A stretch of DNA of 54,851 bases from positions 1 to 54,851 of the forward strand of contig NZ_JAHTBI010000085.1 of assembly GCF_019168305.1 (NCBI RefSeq), read 5' to 3'. The notes below the pieces were generated by a model. The model searched no databases, was not told the DNA's origin, and worked only from the letters and a program-made list of their open reading frames with translations. Positions 18,278 through 26,213 of this stretch are shown piece by piece; position 1 is the first letter of the stretch; each line of letters begins with the position of its first letter. The translations under genes were made by a program, and so were the position numbers. Origin of the DNA: Pseudomonas aegrilactucae (GTDB lineage Bacteria > Pseudomonadota > Gammaproteobacteria > Pseudomonadales > Pseudomonadaceae).

Positions 18278-19393
18278 TCAGGGGCGAATGACGAAGTTGC
18301 CGAAACCGCCGTTGCGGTTCTCGATGCCGCTGATGGCCTGGTTCACGTCTTCCAAAGCAAACACGCTGTGTTCGAAGAACGACAGGTCCAGCACGCCGGA
18401 TTCGACCATGTCGGCCATTGCCTGGCCCTGAGCAGTGGTGAACCAGGCGGAACCGCTGATGTGGATGTCGTTGTCCATGATCCAGTGCAGGTCGATCGGC
18501 ACGTCACCGGCGATCGCGCCGATATTGACCAGGTGGCCGCCGCGGTGCACCGACTTGAGTGCCTGGATCAGGCTCTCGTGGGGCGCGCCGGGGCCCAGCG
18601 CATCGATGGCCACATCCACCCCTTCACCCTGGGTGATTTCATGCACCCACTGCTGAGTAGGCAGCGTGCCCAGCGTATGGATTTCGATGCGCCCCGGTGC
18701 GGCCAGGTCTTTGACTTTCTGGAACAGGTCCTGGTTACGCGCGGTGCCGAGGATCTTGCGCGCACCCATCGCCAGGGCCAGGGCCACGGCGCCCAGGCCC
18801 AGGGTGCCGCTGATGCCGTTGATCAGCACGGTGGAGCCTGGGCCGACATTTGCCCGCAGCAGCGCCTTGTAGGCCGTGCCCAGGTAACCCAGGCGCGCAG
18901 CGGTTTCGAAACTGAGGTTGTCGGGCAGTTTCACCAGGCTGTACTGCGGCGCCGGGATGTATTCGCACAACCCGCCATAGGGGTAGTCCTCGAACATGCG
19001 CGGGCTTTTGGGGGTGAAACCGAAGTAGCCGTTGAAGGTGTAGGCGCTGCAGGCAATGGTGTTGCCGGCCCGGCACGCCCGGCATGAACCACAGTGCCGG
19101 CCAGGGTTCACATACACCCGGTCACCGACCTTGAAGTCGTAGACCTGCTCGCCCACGGCCTCGACCACGCCGGCCGGGTCCAGGCCAAACACCGCCGGCA
19201 GCTTGGGCAGCGGGTTGTGCGGAAACCAGTGCACCCAGTTGGTCAGGATATTGTGCAGGTTGGGCACGATGCCGCAGGCCTTGACCTTGACCAGCACTTC
19301 GGTGGGGCGAATCCGCGGGACGGGCAGCTGCTCGATGACCATGGGTTTGCCACCTTCGTAGAGGCGAGCGGCACGCATCGTTTTTGCAGTCAT
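18278..19393 (-). CDS. MDR-family dehydrogenase with structural zinc but altered catalytic zinc site
   Basis: A 371-residue medium-chain dehydrogenase. The four structural-zinc cysteines are present (CGSCRACRAGNTIAC, about 100-114). The Rossmann glycines read NGISGTLGLGAVALA. The usual catalytic motif GHE is replaced by GLD in AVFGLDPAGVVEAVG, and the first catalytic cysteine stands in an unusual KACGIVPNLHN. The enzyme may therefore act without catalytic zinc or on an uncommon substrate. GGAG before ATG 19393 decides the start; the open frame runs back to 19453. It lies 69 bases after the DUF1185 gene and probably oxidises or reduces a pathway intermediate in the divergent aromatic cluster. 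Confidence 0.88.
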   Translation of the reverse strand: MTAKTMRAARLYEGGKPMVIEQLPVPRIRPTEVLVKVKACGIVPNLHNILTNWVHWFPHNPLPKLPAVFGLDPAGVVEAVGEQVYDFKVGDRVYVNPGRHCGSCRACRAGNTIACSAYTFNGYFGFTPKSPRMFEDYPYGGLCEYIPAPQYSLVKLPDNLSFETAARLGYLGTAYKALLRANVGPGSTVLINGISGTLGLGAVALALAMGARKILGTARNQDLFQKVKDLAAPGRIEIHTLGTLPTQQWVHEITQGEGVDVAIDALGPGAPHESLIQALKSVHRGGHLVNIGAIAGDVPIDLHWIMDNDIHISGSAWFTTAQGQAMADMVESGVLDLSFFEHSVFALEDVNQAISGIENRNGGFGNFVIRP

Positions 19394-19462
19394 GATGTTC
19401 TCCAACATATTGTTTTTGTAGTCGTGGTACCGAACCGTAGAACACGCAATCAAGCGTGAGCC

Positions 19463-20044
19463 TTAACGCAAACCGTCCTCGCCCTTGACCTGGGCTGCGC
19501 TCAGGCCGCCGATGCGCGCATGGATGCGCCCGCCCGTGGCCATGGCCAGGCCGAAGGCGATCTCGTTGCGCCGCGGCCCGTCCCACACGGTCATCTCGGC
19601 CACGCCGAAGTGGCTGCGCACATAGGCGGCCTGAATATGCCCCAACGGGATCATCACCCGGGAACCGAGCCCGGCGATACTCTTGGCGGCCGGCACGATC
19701 GCCTTCGGGTTGCCCAGCGCTTCACGCATGGCCCAGCCGCCGGCCTCGTGCCACAGCGCGCCGTGCTCCAACTCGCCATCCTCACCCACGATGGCGCCCT
19801 TGCCATAGGCCTGTACGCGTTCGACTCCGCCCAGGGCAGTGATCAGCCGCTGCGACAGCTCAGTGCCCAGGGCGCGCAGCGCCTGCATGAAGGGCAGCAG
19901 GTCGTCGACATGCCGACCCGCGTAGGGGTTGTCCACCACGGCCAGGGCCACGGCCACTATCAGGGGCTCGGCGACCACCACCCCACCCTCGTGATGCACT
20001 TCTTCCACATCCAGTTTGATTTTGCGGATCTTCACCAACGCCAT
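19463..20044 (-). CDS. DUF1185 family protein (annotated as amino acid synthesis family)
   Basis: A 193-residue soluble protein of the DUF1185 family. Typical blocks are the N-terminal KIRKIKLDVEEVHHEGG, the central YGKGAIVGEDGELEHGALWH and the C-terminal EIAFGLAMATGGRIHARIGG. The biochemical role of the family is not established as far as I know; members occur beside catabolic genes. CGGAG upstream of ATG 20044 fixes the start (open frame to 20074). It is the first gene of the minus-strand operon and divides a 119-base divergent promoter with the FAH gene, which holds a copy of the shared GntR-type motif. Confidence 0.88.
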   Translation of the reverse strand: MALVKIRKIKLDVEEVHHEGGVVVAEPLIVAVALAVVDNPYAGRHVDDLLPFMQALRALGTELSQRLITALGGVERVQAYGKGAIVGEDGELEHGALWHEAGGWAMREALGNPKAIVPAAKSIAGLGSRVMIPLGHIQAAYVRSHFGVAEMTVWDGPRRNEIAFGLAMATGGRIHARIGGLSAAQVKGEDGLR

Positions 20045-20134
20045 GCTCGATCTCCGACAGAGGTCCGCCTGCAAGAAGTTTCAGGGCGGGCTTCCATAAT
20101 ATGCATTTTGTAATGTATGGTGCAAGAAGTTACA

Positions 20135-20150
20135 TTTTATGCACAAAAAA
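20135..20150. promoter_or_regulatory. Candidate operator of the GntR/FCD regulator at the divergent promoter
   Basis: TTTTATGCACAAAAAA in the 119-base region between the two divergent catabolic operons. The same motif family stands at 25961 and 26074, next to the GntR gene and the DUF1302 operon. A related but weaker block with ATGCATTTTG lies at 20101-20110. Being just upstream of the FAH ribosome site it could repress by blocking polymerase. Confidence 0.5.
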
Positions 20151-20163
20151 GGAAGCGAGGCCG

Positions 20164-21015
20164 ATGAAACTGATCTCCTATCGACACAACCAGCAGGCGC
20201 ACTTCGGCGCCGTGGTAGGCGAGCACGTGGTAGAGCTGACAGCGCAGTTCCGGGGTATCAATGACCTGGCGACGCTGCTGGCCGATGAACAGCTGCTCAA
20301 GCAGGCCCGCGCCCATGTGGCCAGCGCCACGGCGGACTACCCGCTGGGCAGCGTGCAGCTGGAGCCGGTGATTCCGGCGCCGGGCAAGATCATCTGCGTG
20401 GGCATCAACTATGTGGCCCACGCCCAAGAGGCCGGGCGCAAGGTCGGGCAGCACCCGGTGATCTTCCAGCGCTTTGCCGAAACCCTGCTGGCCCATGGCG
20501 AACCGCTGCTGCGCCCGCGCGTCTCCGAAGCCTTCGACTTCGAGGCGGAGCTGGCTGTGGTGATCGGCAAGGGCGGCGCGCACATCGCGCCCGAAGACGC
20601 CATGGAACACGTCGCCGGCTACACCTGTTTCAACGATGCCAGCGTGCGCGACTGGCAGTTCCACACCCACCAGTACGGCATGGGCAAGACCTTTCGCAGC
20701 ACCGGCGCGCTGGGCCCGTGGCTGGTGACCGCCGACGAGATCGAGGACTATCGCCAGTTGCAGGTTCACGGCATTCTCAACGGTGAACAGATGCAGGAAG
20801 GCACCCTGGCGGAACTGGCGTTCGACATTCCCACGCTGATTGCCTACGTGTCCAAGGCCCTGACCTGGAACCCCGGCGATATCCTGGCCACCGGTACCCC
20901 CAGCGGCATCGGCTTCAAGCGTACGCCGCCGGTGTTCCTGCGCCCGGGCGATGTATTCGAGGTGGTCATTTCGCAGATCGGCACCCTGTCCAATCCGGTG
21001 GCAGACGAAGCCTGA
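20164..21015 (+). CDS. Fumarylacetoacetate hydrolase (FAH) family protein
   Basis: A 283-residue FAH-fold enzyme, full length for the bacterial acylpyruvase group. The metal/catalytic core is ICVGINYVAHAQE (about 78-90), FDFEAELAVVIG with its paired glutamates (about 122-133), YTCFNDASVRDWQ (aspartate, about 156-168) and the closing ATGTPSGIG. FAH members hydrolyse C-C bonds of acylpyruvates, decarboxylate, or hydrate dienoates from ring cleavage. It is first in the plus-strand operon with the VOC protein (40 bases later) and the hydroxylase, consistent with the hydrolytic step after ring opening. ATG 20164 follows AAGGAAGCGAGG. Confidence 0.93.
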   Translation: MKLISYRHNQQAHFGAVVGEHVVELTAQFRGINDLATLLADEQLLKQARAHVASATADYPLGSVQLEPVIPAPGKIICVGINYVAHAQEAGRKVGQHPVIFQRFAETLLAHGEPLLRPRVSEAFDFEAELAVVIGKGGAHIAPEDAMEHVAGYTCFNDASVRDWQFHTHQYGMGKTFRSTGALGPWLVTADEIEDYRQLQVHGILNGEQMQEGTLAELAFDIPTLIAYVSKALTWNPGDILATGTPSGIGFKRTPPVFLRPGDVFEVVISQIGTLSNPVADEA

Positions 21016-21055
21016 AGCACCTTCGCGCCGACAATTACAAGAAGAGGGCAATTGC

Positions 21056-21613
21056 ATGAACACCTTACCGCGCATCAATTTCACCCACACCGGAACCTTC
21101 TGCGCCGACCTGGACAACATGGTCGATTTCTATTGCAGCAAGCTGGGCTTCATCGTCAGCGACCAGGGCGTCGCGTCCACCGGTCACCGCCTGTTCTTCA
21201 TGACCCAGAACCCCGAGGTGCATCACCAACTGGTGCTGTTCGACGGCAAGCCGGTCGACCTGCCGTTCAACCCGATCAACCAGTTGTCGTTCCTGCTCGA
21301 CTCACTCGAAGACCTGCAGCGCTACTACGCCTTTGCCAAGGCCAGCGGCATCGCCCCGATCGATCAGGTCGACCATGGCAATGCCTGGTCGCTGTACTTC
21401 AAGGACCCCGAGGGCAACCCGATCGAGATGTATGTCGACGCGCCCTGGTACACCAACCAGCCCTGCCGCGAGCCGCTGGACCTGGAACAGAGTACCGAAC
21501 AGATCAAGGCCCAGACCCTGGCCATGTGCCAACGCCGCCCGGGCTTCCAGACCCGCGAGCAGTGGATGGAATCGATTGCGCAGCGCATCGCCGAACAGCG
21601 CGTACGCGGGTAG
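21056..21613 (+). CDS. VOC-family protein, possible ring-cleavage or isomerase enzyme
   Basis: A 185-residue protein with two beta-alpha-beta-beta-beta modules of the vicinal-oxygen-chelate fold (about 8-140) and a helical tail. The first metal position has His10 (NFTHTG) and the last has the glutamate of NPIEMYVD. At the start of the second module the expected histidine is replaced (PINQLSFLL), so the extradiol His-His-Glu triad is not complete. It resembles the short BphC/glyoxalase-like proteins found beside hydroxylases. AGAGGG precedes ATG 21056. As the only oxygenase-fold candidate for ring opening in this operon, it could cleave the product of the downstream hydroxylase, but a glyoxalase-like isomerase is equally possible. 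Confidence 0.85.
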   Translation: MNTLPRINFTHTGTFCADLDNMVDFYCSKLGFIVSDQGVASTGHRLFFMTQNPEVHHQLVLFDGKPVDLPFNPINQLSFLLDSLEDLQRYYAFAKASGIAPIDQVDHGNAWSLYFKDPEGNPIEMYVDAPWYTNQPCREPLDLEQSTEQIKAQTLAMCQRRPGFQTREQWMESIAQRIAEQRVRG

Positions 21614-21688
21614 CCAGGCGGTGGCGGCCTGCCACGGCAGGCCGCAGCAGCCAGGCCTGGAACGCATAAAAACAAGAGGCAGCACACA

Positions 21689-23254
21689 ATGATTTACGAT
21701 CTGATCATCGTCGGCATGGGCCCGGTGGGCGCCACGGCGGCCAACCTGGCGGGCCTGTGGGGGCTGAATGCGCTGGCCCTGGACAAGGCCGAACACATCT
21801 ATGAAAACCCCCGCGCGATGGGCCTTGACCACGAAGTGATGCGCACCTTCGACAACATCGGCCTGGCCGACGCAATCGCCAGCCATGTAATGCCCTACCG
21901 GGCATCGCACTACCTCAGCGGCGGGGCGCGCCTGATCAAGCGTATCGATGCGGCAAAACCGCCCCACCTGCTGGGCTGGTCGCCCAATTACGTGTTCTCG
22001 CAACCCCCGGTGGAGCGCGCCCTGCGCGCGCGCATCGGCGACTTCGAAACGGTCACGGTGAAGTTGGGCTGCGAAGTGCTGGGGGTAGAGCAGGACGGGG
22101 CGCTGAGCAGCGTGCGCGTACGTGATCGGCACGGCAACGAGCATCGCCACAACACCCACTACGTACTGGCCTGCGACGGTGGCACCAGCCCGATCCGTAC
22201 GCGCCTGGAACTGCCCATGGACGACCTGGCCTTCGACGAGCCCTGGCTGGTGGTGGACGTGATGCTCAAGGACGGCGCCGGCGCCGACCTGCCGAGCACC
22301 AATATCCAGTACTGCGAGGTCGAACGCCCGTGCACCTTCGTGGTCGGGCCGGGGCGCCATCGGCGCTGGGAGTTCATGATCAATGACGACGAGTCCCCCG
22401 TGGACATCGCCCGCCCCGAGTCGATCCAGCGCCTGATCTCGCGCTGGCTGCCGGCCGACGCCTATGACATCTGGCGCGCCTCCAGCTACCGCTTCCACGC
22501 GCTGATCCTGCAGCAGTGGCGCCACAAGCAGACCTTCTTCCTGGGCGATGCCGCGCACATGACCCCGCCCTTCCTCGCGCAGGGCATGTGCCAGGGGATT
22601 CGCGATGCAATGAACCTGATCTGGAAGCTTGCGCTGGTACGCCGGCAACTGGCGCAACCGGCCCTGCTCGACAGCTACCAGCGCGAACGCGCCCCACATG
22701 TGCGGCGCACCACGGAGGTGGCCAAGGCATTCGGGCAGACCATCTGCGAACGTGACGCAGGGCGCGCTGCCGAGCGCGACAAGCGCCTGGAGCTGCAGTT
22801 GCAGGCGCGCCCCGATGGCATCATGACCCGCCAATCGCTGATTCCGGGCCTGAACAGCGGCTTTATCGACACGTCCACGGGCGCCGGTGAACTGTTCCCG
22901 CAGCCGCGGGTGCGCAACCACACCGGTGAAATCGCACTGCTGGACCGCTTCACCGGGCAAAGCCTGCGCCTGGTGCTGGCGCCCGATGTGGCTGACCCGC
23001 AGTTGCTCGAACAGGTGCAACGCGCCTGCGCGCACTTGCCGCTGCACATCGTGCAACTGGTGGACACAGCGCCTGCGCCAGCGCCCTGGGCACATCAGTA
23101 TCAGGAACAGGAAGGGGTGCTCGGCGCATGGATGCGAGAACGTGACTGCAAGGTGCTCGTGGTGCGCCCGGATCACTATGTCTACGGCTCTGCCGTGTGC
23201 AGCGAGCAGGCCCTGGCACTGGTGCAGCGCCTGCTCGCCGCGCTGGACAGCTGA
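21689..23254 (+). CDS. FAD-dependent aromatic hydroxylase, MhpA-like
   Basis: A 521-residue class A flavin monooxygenase. The FAD-binding GxGxxG is VGMGPVGATAANLAG (about 8-22), and the second FAD block is GDAAHMTPPFLAQGMCQGIRD (about 285-305). A thioredoxin-like C-terminal domain (about 400-515) is usual for 3-(3-hydroxyphenyl)propionate hydroxylase and related phenol hydroxylases. Such enzymes add an ortho hydroxyl to a phenolic acid using NAD(P)H and oxygen, preparing the ring for cleavage. It is last in the FAH-VOC-hydroxylase operon and ends at a strong hairpin. The exact substrate is unknown; MhpA itself is usually found with MhpB-type dioxygenases, which are absent here. Confidence 0.92.
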   Translation: MIYDLIIVGMGPVGATAANLAGLWGLNALALDKAEHIYENPRAMGLDHEVMRTFDNIGLADAIASHVMPYRASHYLSGGARLIKRIDAAKPPHLLGWSPNYVFSQPPVERALRARIGDFETVTVKLGCEVLGVEQDGALSSVRVRDRHGNEHRHNTHYVLACDGGTSPIRTRLELPMDDLAFDEPWLVVDVMLKDGAGADLPSTNIQYCEVERPCTFVVGPGRHRRWEFMINDDESPVDIARPESIQRLISRWLPADAYDIWRASSYRFHALILQQWRHKQTFFLGDAAHMTPPFLAQGMCQGIRDAMNLIWKLALVRRQLAQPALLDSYQRERAPHVRRTTEVAKAFGQTICERDAGRAAERDKRLELQLQARPDGIMTRQSLIPGLNSGFIDTSTGAGELFPQPRVRNHTGEIALLDRFTGQSLRLVLAPDVADPQLLEQVQRACAHLPLHIVQLVDTAPAPAPWAHQYQEQEGVLGAWMRERDCKVLVVRPDHYVYGSAVCSEQALALVQRLLAALDS

Positions 23255-23259
23255 AACGA

Positions 23260-23292
23260 GGGGCCCGCGCAGCCACGACCTGCGCGGGCCCC
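23260..23292. terminator. GC-rich hairpin between convergent genes
   Basis: A perfect 13-bp stem, GGGGCCCGCGCAG (23260-23272) with CTGCGCGGGCCCC (23280-23292), and a 7-base loop. The T tract is poor on both sides. Its place between the stops of the hydroxylase and the chemoreceptor suggests termination in both directions. Confidence 0.8.
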
Positions 23293-23301
23293 CTTAACGT
23301 G

Positions 23302-24885
23302 TCAAAGCTTGAATTTGCCCACCAGCGTCTGCAGGTGCGCGCCCAGGCGGGCCAGTTCGACACTCGAGGCCGCTGTTTGCTCGCTGGCGGCCGCCGTCTG
23401 CTCGGAGACATCGCGCACGTTGAGCACGCTGCGATTGATTTCCTCGGCGACCGCGCTTTGCTGCTCCGATGCGGTTGCGATCTGCAGGTTCATCGACTCG
23501 ATGGTGGCCACCGAGCGGGTGATGTTGAGCAGCGAGGTGCCTGCACGGCGCGTCAGTTCAACACTGTTGGTGGTAAGGGCGCGGCTGCGCTCCAGGATAT
23601 CGCCCACCTGCTGGGTACCCCGGTGCAAGCCGCCAATCAGCCCTTCGATTTCTTCGGTGGAGGTCTGGGTACGCTGCGCCAGGCTGCGCACTTCATCGGC
23701 AACCACGGCAAAGCCGCGCCCGGCTTCACCGGCTCGCGCCGCTTCGATGGCCGCGTTCAAGGCAAGCAGGTTGGTCTGCTGGGCGACCGACTTGATCACA
23801 TCCAGTACCGTGCCGATCTTGTCGCTTTCACGCTTGAGCCCGGCCATGGCGTCCGTCGAATGGCCCACCTCGATGTCCAGATGGGAGATCTGCTCGATGG
23901 CCTGATTGACCACCGTGTCACTTTCGCGTGCCTCAAGGCCGGCGTTGACCGCTGCATTGGAGGCCTGTTCGGCACTGCGTGCCACTTCCTGCACGGTCGC
24001 TGCCATCTGGTTCATGGCCGTCGCCACCTGGTCGGTCTCGACCTTCTGGCTGTTGACCCCGGCGCTGGTCTGCTCGGTGACCGCGGACAACTGCTGGGCT
24101 GCGCTGGCGATCTGCACCACACCGTCACGCAAGCCACCCATCAGGTCACGCAGGTTCACGGTCATGCGCTGCATGCTGACCTGCAACGCGCCCAACTCGT
24201 CACGCCGCGACACGCGGATGTCCTGGCTCAGGTTGCCATCGGCGACTCGCTCGGCGCTCAGCAGCGCCTCTTTCAACGGCAGCACGATCAAACGGGTGAT
24301 CAACCAGGCGGCCAGCGTGCCCATCATCAAGGCCAGCACCGCCGCGAAGATCAAGCGCTCGATCGAGGCACTCACTTCATTGTCACGCTTTGTCGACTGA
24401 CTGTCCGACAACTGCCCGCAGGCTTCGATCAGGCTCTTGATATCGGCGTCCAGAACGGACAAGGCCTGACGCGTCTGGGCATCGTTGCGTGCCTCAACAG
24501 CACGGGCGTAGTCCTGGAAATGCGCGCGGTAACGCTCAACCGCGCTGTCAGCCTGGGCTATCCAGCGCAAGTCCTTGGGATCGGCGAATTGCGTCGCAAG
24601 CGTATCGATCTGCAGGTTGAGGTCATCCATCACCTTGACCACGAGCCCTGCCTGCGCAGTATCTGCTGACACCGTGTAGTTCAGGCGCGCGATGCGCATG
24701 TCACGTGCCACCTCATTGATACTGGCAATGCTGCTGAGCTTGGCACTGCGCTCTCCCAGGCTGCTCAGCGCACTCCAGCCGATCCCTGCGATGATGACTG
24801 ACAGCAGTAAAACCAGTGCAAAGCCCAGGGTCAGTTTCGACCGCACACTTATATCGGCCAGCACTTTCGCAATTGCATCGAACAT
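23302..24885 (-). CDS. Methyl-accepting chemotaxis protein with short four-helix-bundle sensor
   Basis: A 527-residue chemoreceptor. TM1 is at about 17-39 and the periplasmic sensor, only about 140 helical residues (40-178), fits a 4HB-type bundle. TM2 is at about 178-200, then HAMP and the signalling hairpin with QQTNLLALNAAIEAARAGEA. AAGGG before ATG 24885 fixes the start; an open frame runs back to 25026. It lies between the aromatic-hydroxylase operon and the GntR regulator, so sensing the substrate of the cluster is plausible but not shown. A 3-part hairpin at 24927-24950 lies in its leader. Confidence 0.92.
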   Translation of the reverse strand: MFDAIAKVLADISVRSKLTLGFALVLLLSVIIAGIGWSALSSLGERSAKLSSIASINEVARDMRIARLNYTVSADTAQAGLVVKVMDDLNLQIDTLATQFADPKDLRWIAQADSAVERYRAHFQDYARAVEARNDAQTRQALSVLDADIKSLIEACGQLSDSQSTKRDNEVSASIERLIFAAVLALMMGTLAAWLITRLIVLPLKEALLSAERVADGNLSQDIRVSRRDELGALQVSMQRMTVNLRDLMGGLRDGVVQIASAAQQLSAVTEQTSAGVNSQKVETDQVATAMNQMAATVQEVARSAEQASNAAVNAGLEARESDTVVNQAIEQISHLDIEVGHSTDAMAGLKRESDKIGTVLDVIKSVAQQTNLLALNAAIEAARAGEAGRGFAVVADEVRSLAQRTQTSTEEIEGLIGGLHRGTQQVGDILERSRALTTNSVELTRRAGTSLLNITRSVATIESMNLQIATASEQQSAVAEEINRSVLNVRDVSEQTAAASEQTAASSVELARLGAHLQTLVGKFKL

Positions 24886-25239
24886 CCGTGTAACCCTTCT
24901 ATTGGTAGATCTTGAAATAGTTATTACCGGGCGATCCCGAAGGGGCCCGGTTGCACGAGGTAGGGGGTAGCGCCGCGCCTGCAGGGGCAACGGCAAGACA
25001 CTCAAAAGCGGGGTGACGTGCAACACCTTGCACTAAGCCATTGAAAGCGTAGGGGTAAATTCAACGCTCCGGCCTGGAGGTACGAGACGACGCGGCACGC
25101 AAAATGGCACTAGGCCATCAATGGCGCGGGAATATACAGCCACGGCAAAACCGCGACAACAGATGAAGTACTAATTTGTGACCAATTGCAGCTTAAATTG
25201 TGCGAGCCGTTACCTGGAAAACCGTGCAGCGGTACCTGC
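24886..25239. other. Non-coding gap between chemoreceptor and GntR gene
   Basis: In 354 bases no gene is supported. A hairpin CCGGGC...GCCCGG (24927-24950, with an inner CCC-GAA-GGG) lies about 45 bases upstream of the chemoreceptor start. Its right flank on the minus strand is AT-rich (TAATAACTATTT). No flagellar-sigma promoter was recognised. The part nearest the GntR stop (25140-25239) is AT-rich and shows no clear terminator. Confidence 0.4.
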
Positions 25240-25926
25240 TCACTGCACCGTGCAATGCTGCCCCAGCACCGCATCAGTGACCCGATTGAGGGTTTCACCG
25301 ATATGCCGACCCAGCAGATCCAGCGCTTTGTCGCTGTTCCTGGCCAGCACCGCGTCCATCAACTGCTTGTGCTCATCATTCTTGTGCCGCTCGACCTTGC
25401 GCCGCAACGCCGAAAAGCGCCGATAGCGCTCGGCACGGTCAAACAACGAGTCGATGGTGCGCAGCAGCAGGCTTGAGCGGCAGGCGGAGAACAAGGCGAA
25501 ATGAAACGCCTTGTGGCGCTCTGACCAGTCGTCATCCAGCGCCACCGGCAGGCTGCCGAGCTTCTTCTCGACCAGGCCGAGCCGGTGATAAGCGCCCAGC
25601 ACATCGGCCTCCCAGGCGTCATCGCCATGGGCAATGGCATCGGCCAGCGCTTCGCGTTCGAGCAGGCTGCGCAGGTGGGTGATTTCCTGGAAGTCCTTGA
25701 CCGACAGGCCCGCGACCCGAAAGCCCTTGTTCTCGCTGGCCTCCACGATGCCTTCCTGCGCCAGGCGGTTGAGCGCCTCGCGAATCGGCGAACTGCTCAG
25801 CCCGTACGCCTTGGACAGTTCCGCCACCTTGAGTTTTTCGCCTGGGGGCAGCTCGCAGCAGATGATGGATTTCTTCATCTGCTGGAGCGCGACCTCGATC
25901 AACGAGCCGCTTTGATTGCTGAGCAT
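25240..25926 (-). CDS. GntR-family regulator, FCD (FadR/VanR) subgroup
   Basis: A 228-residue regulator. The winged helix-turn-helix at about 10-75 contains LKVAELSKAYGLSSSPIREALNRLAQEGIV, the GntR signature. The FCD effector domain (about 85-220) shows the usual metal-binding histidine positions, HKAFHFALF and HIGETLNRV. FCD regulators bind small carboxylates and mostly repress catabolic genes. Candidate operators lie in its own promoter (25961) and at the DUF1302 and FAH/DUF1185 promoters, so I infer that it governs the entire 17113-32845 locus and itself. It is divergent from the DUF1302 operon. Confidence 0.92.
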   Translation of the reverse strand: MLSNQSGSLIEVALQQMKKSIICCELPPGEKLKVAELSKAYGLSSSPIREALNRLAQEGIVEASENKGFRVAGLSVKDFQEITHLRSLLEREALADAIAHGDDAWEADVLGAYHRLGLVEKKLGSLPVALDDDWSERHKAFHFALFSACRSSLLLRTIDSLFDRAERYRRFSALRRKVERHKNDEHKQLMDAVLARNSDKALDLLGRHIGETLNRVTDAVLGQHCTVQ

Positions 25927-25960
25927 GGGTAGGGTCCGGTAAACAGTGCATTGTTCAAGA

Positions 25961-25975
25961 TTTTATGCGCAAAAA
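25961..25975. promoter_or_regulatory. Candidate GntR operator upstream of its own gene
   Basis: TTTTATGCGCAAAAA, nearly identical to the site at 20135. A further related block, TTTGTGCAATTTT, follows at 25980-25992. The location, 35 bases upstream of the GntR start on the minus strand, suits autorepression. Confidence 0.5.
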
Positions 25976-26045
25976 TCCCTTTGTGCAATTTTAACCCTGC
26001 CCAATCGTCGCTTCGACGCCCTCGACAAATGCCGACGCTTTTTCC

Positions 26046-26085
26046 TTGACTTTGAAAAAGCACGGACTTACTTTTTGTGCACAAA
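26046..26085 (+). promoter_or_regulatory. Candidate promoter and operator of the DUF1302 operon
   Basis: A -35-like TTGACT (26046-26051) and a -10-like TACTTT (26069-26074) are separated by 17 bases. The perfect 12-bp palindrome TTTGTGCACAAA (26074-26085) overlaps the end of the -10 box. A repressor there would block initiation. Another copy, CGTGCACAAAG, lies at 26114-26124 in the leader. Confidence 0.55.
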
Positions 26086-26113
26086 TTCATTTTTAGAGCA
26101 AATTAAAATGAAT

Positions 26114-26124
26114 CGTGCACAAAG
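26114..26124. promoter_or_regulatory. Secondary GTGCACAAA site in the DUF1302 leader
   Basis: CGTGCACAAAG repeats the core of the palindrome at 26074, about 40 bases downstream, roughly four helical turns. This spacing would allow cooperative binding on one face of the DNA. Confidence 0.4.
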
Positions 26125-26213
26125 CTGTATTCTTGCCCTCGACTGACACCCACCACTGCCGCAGACGTAAATCGATTCGCTTCAACAACAATAAAAAAGC
26201 AGAAGAGGTTTTC

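Noticed and set aside
21302..23176. 624-codon open frame opposite VOC and hydroxylase genes
   Set aside because: Antisense shadow crossing two real genes and their gap.
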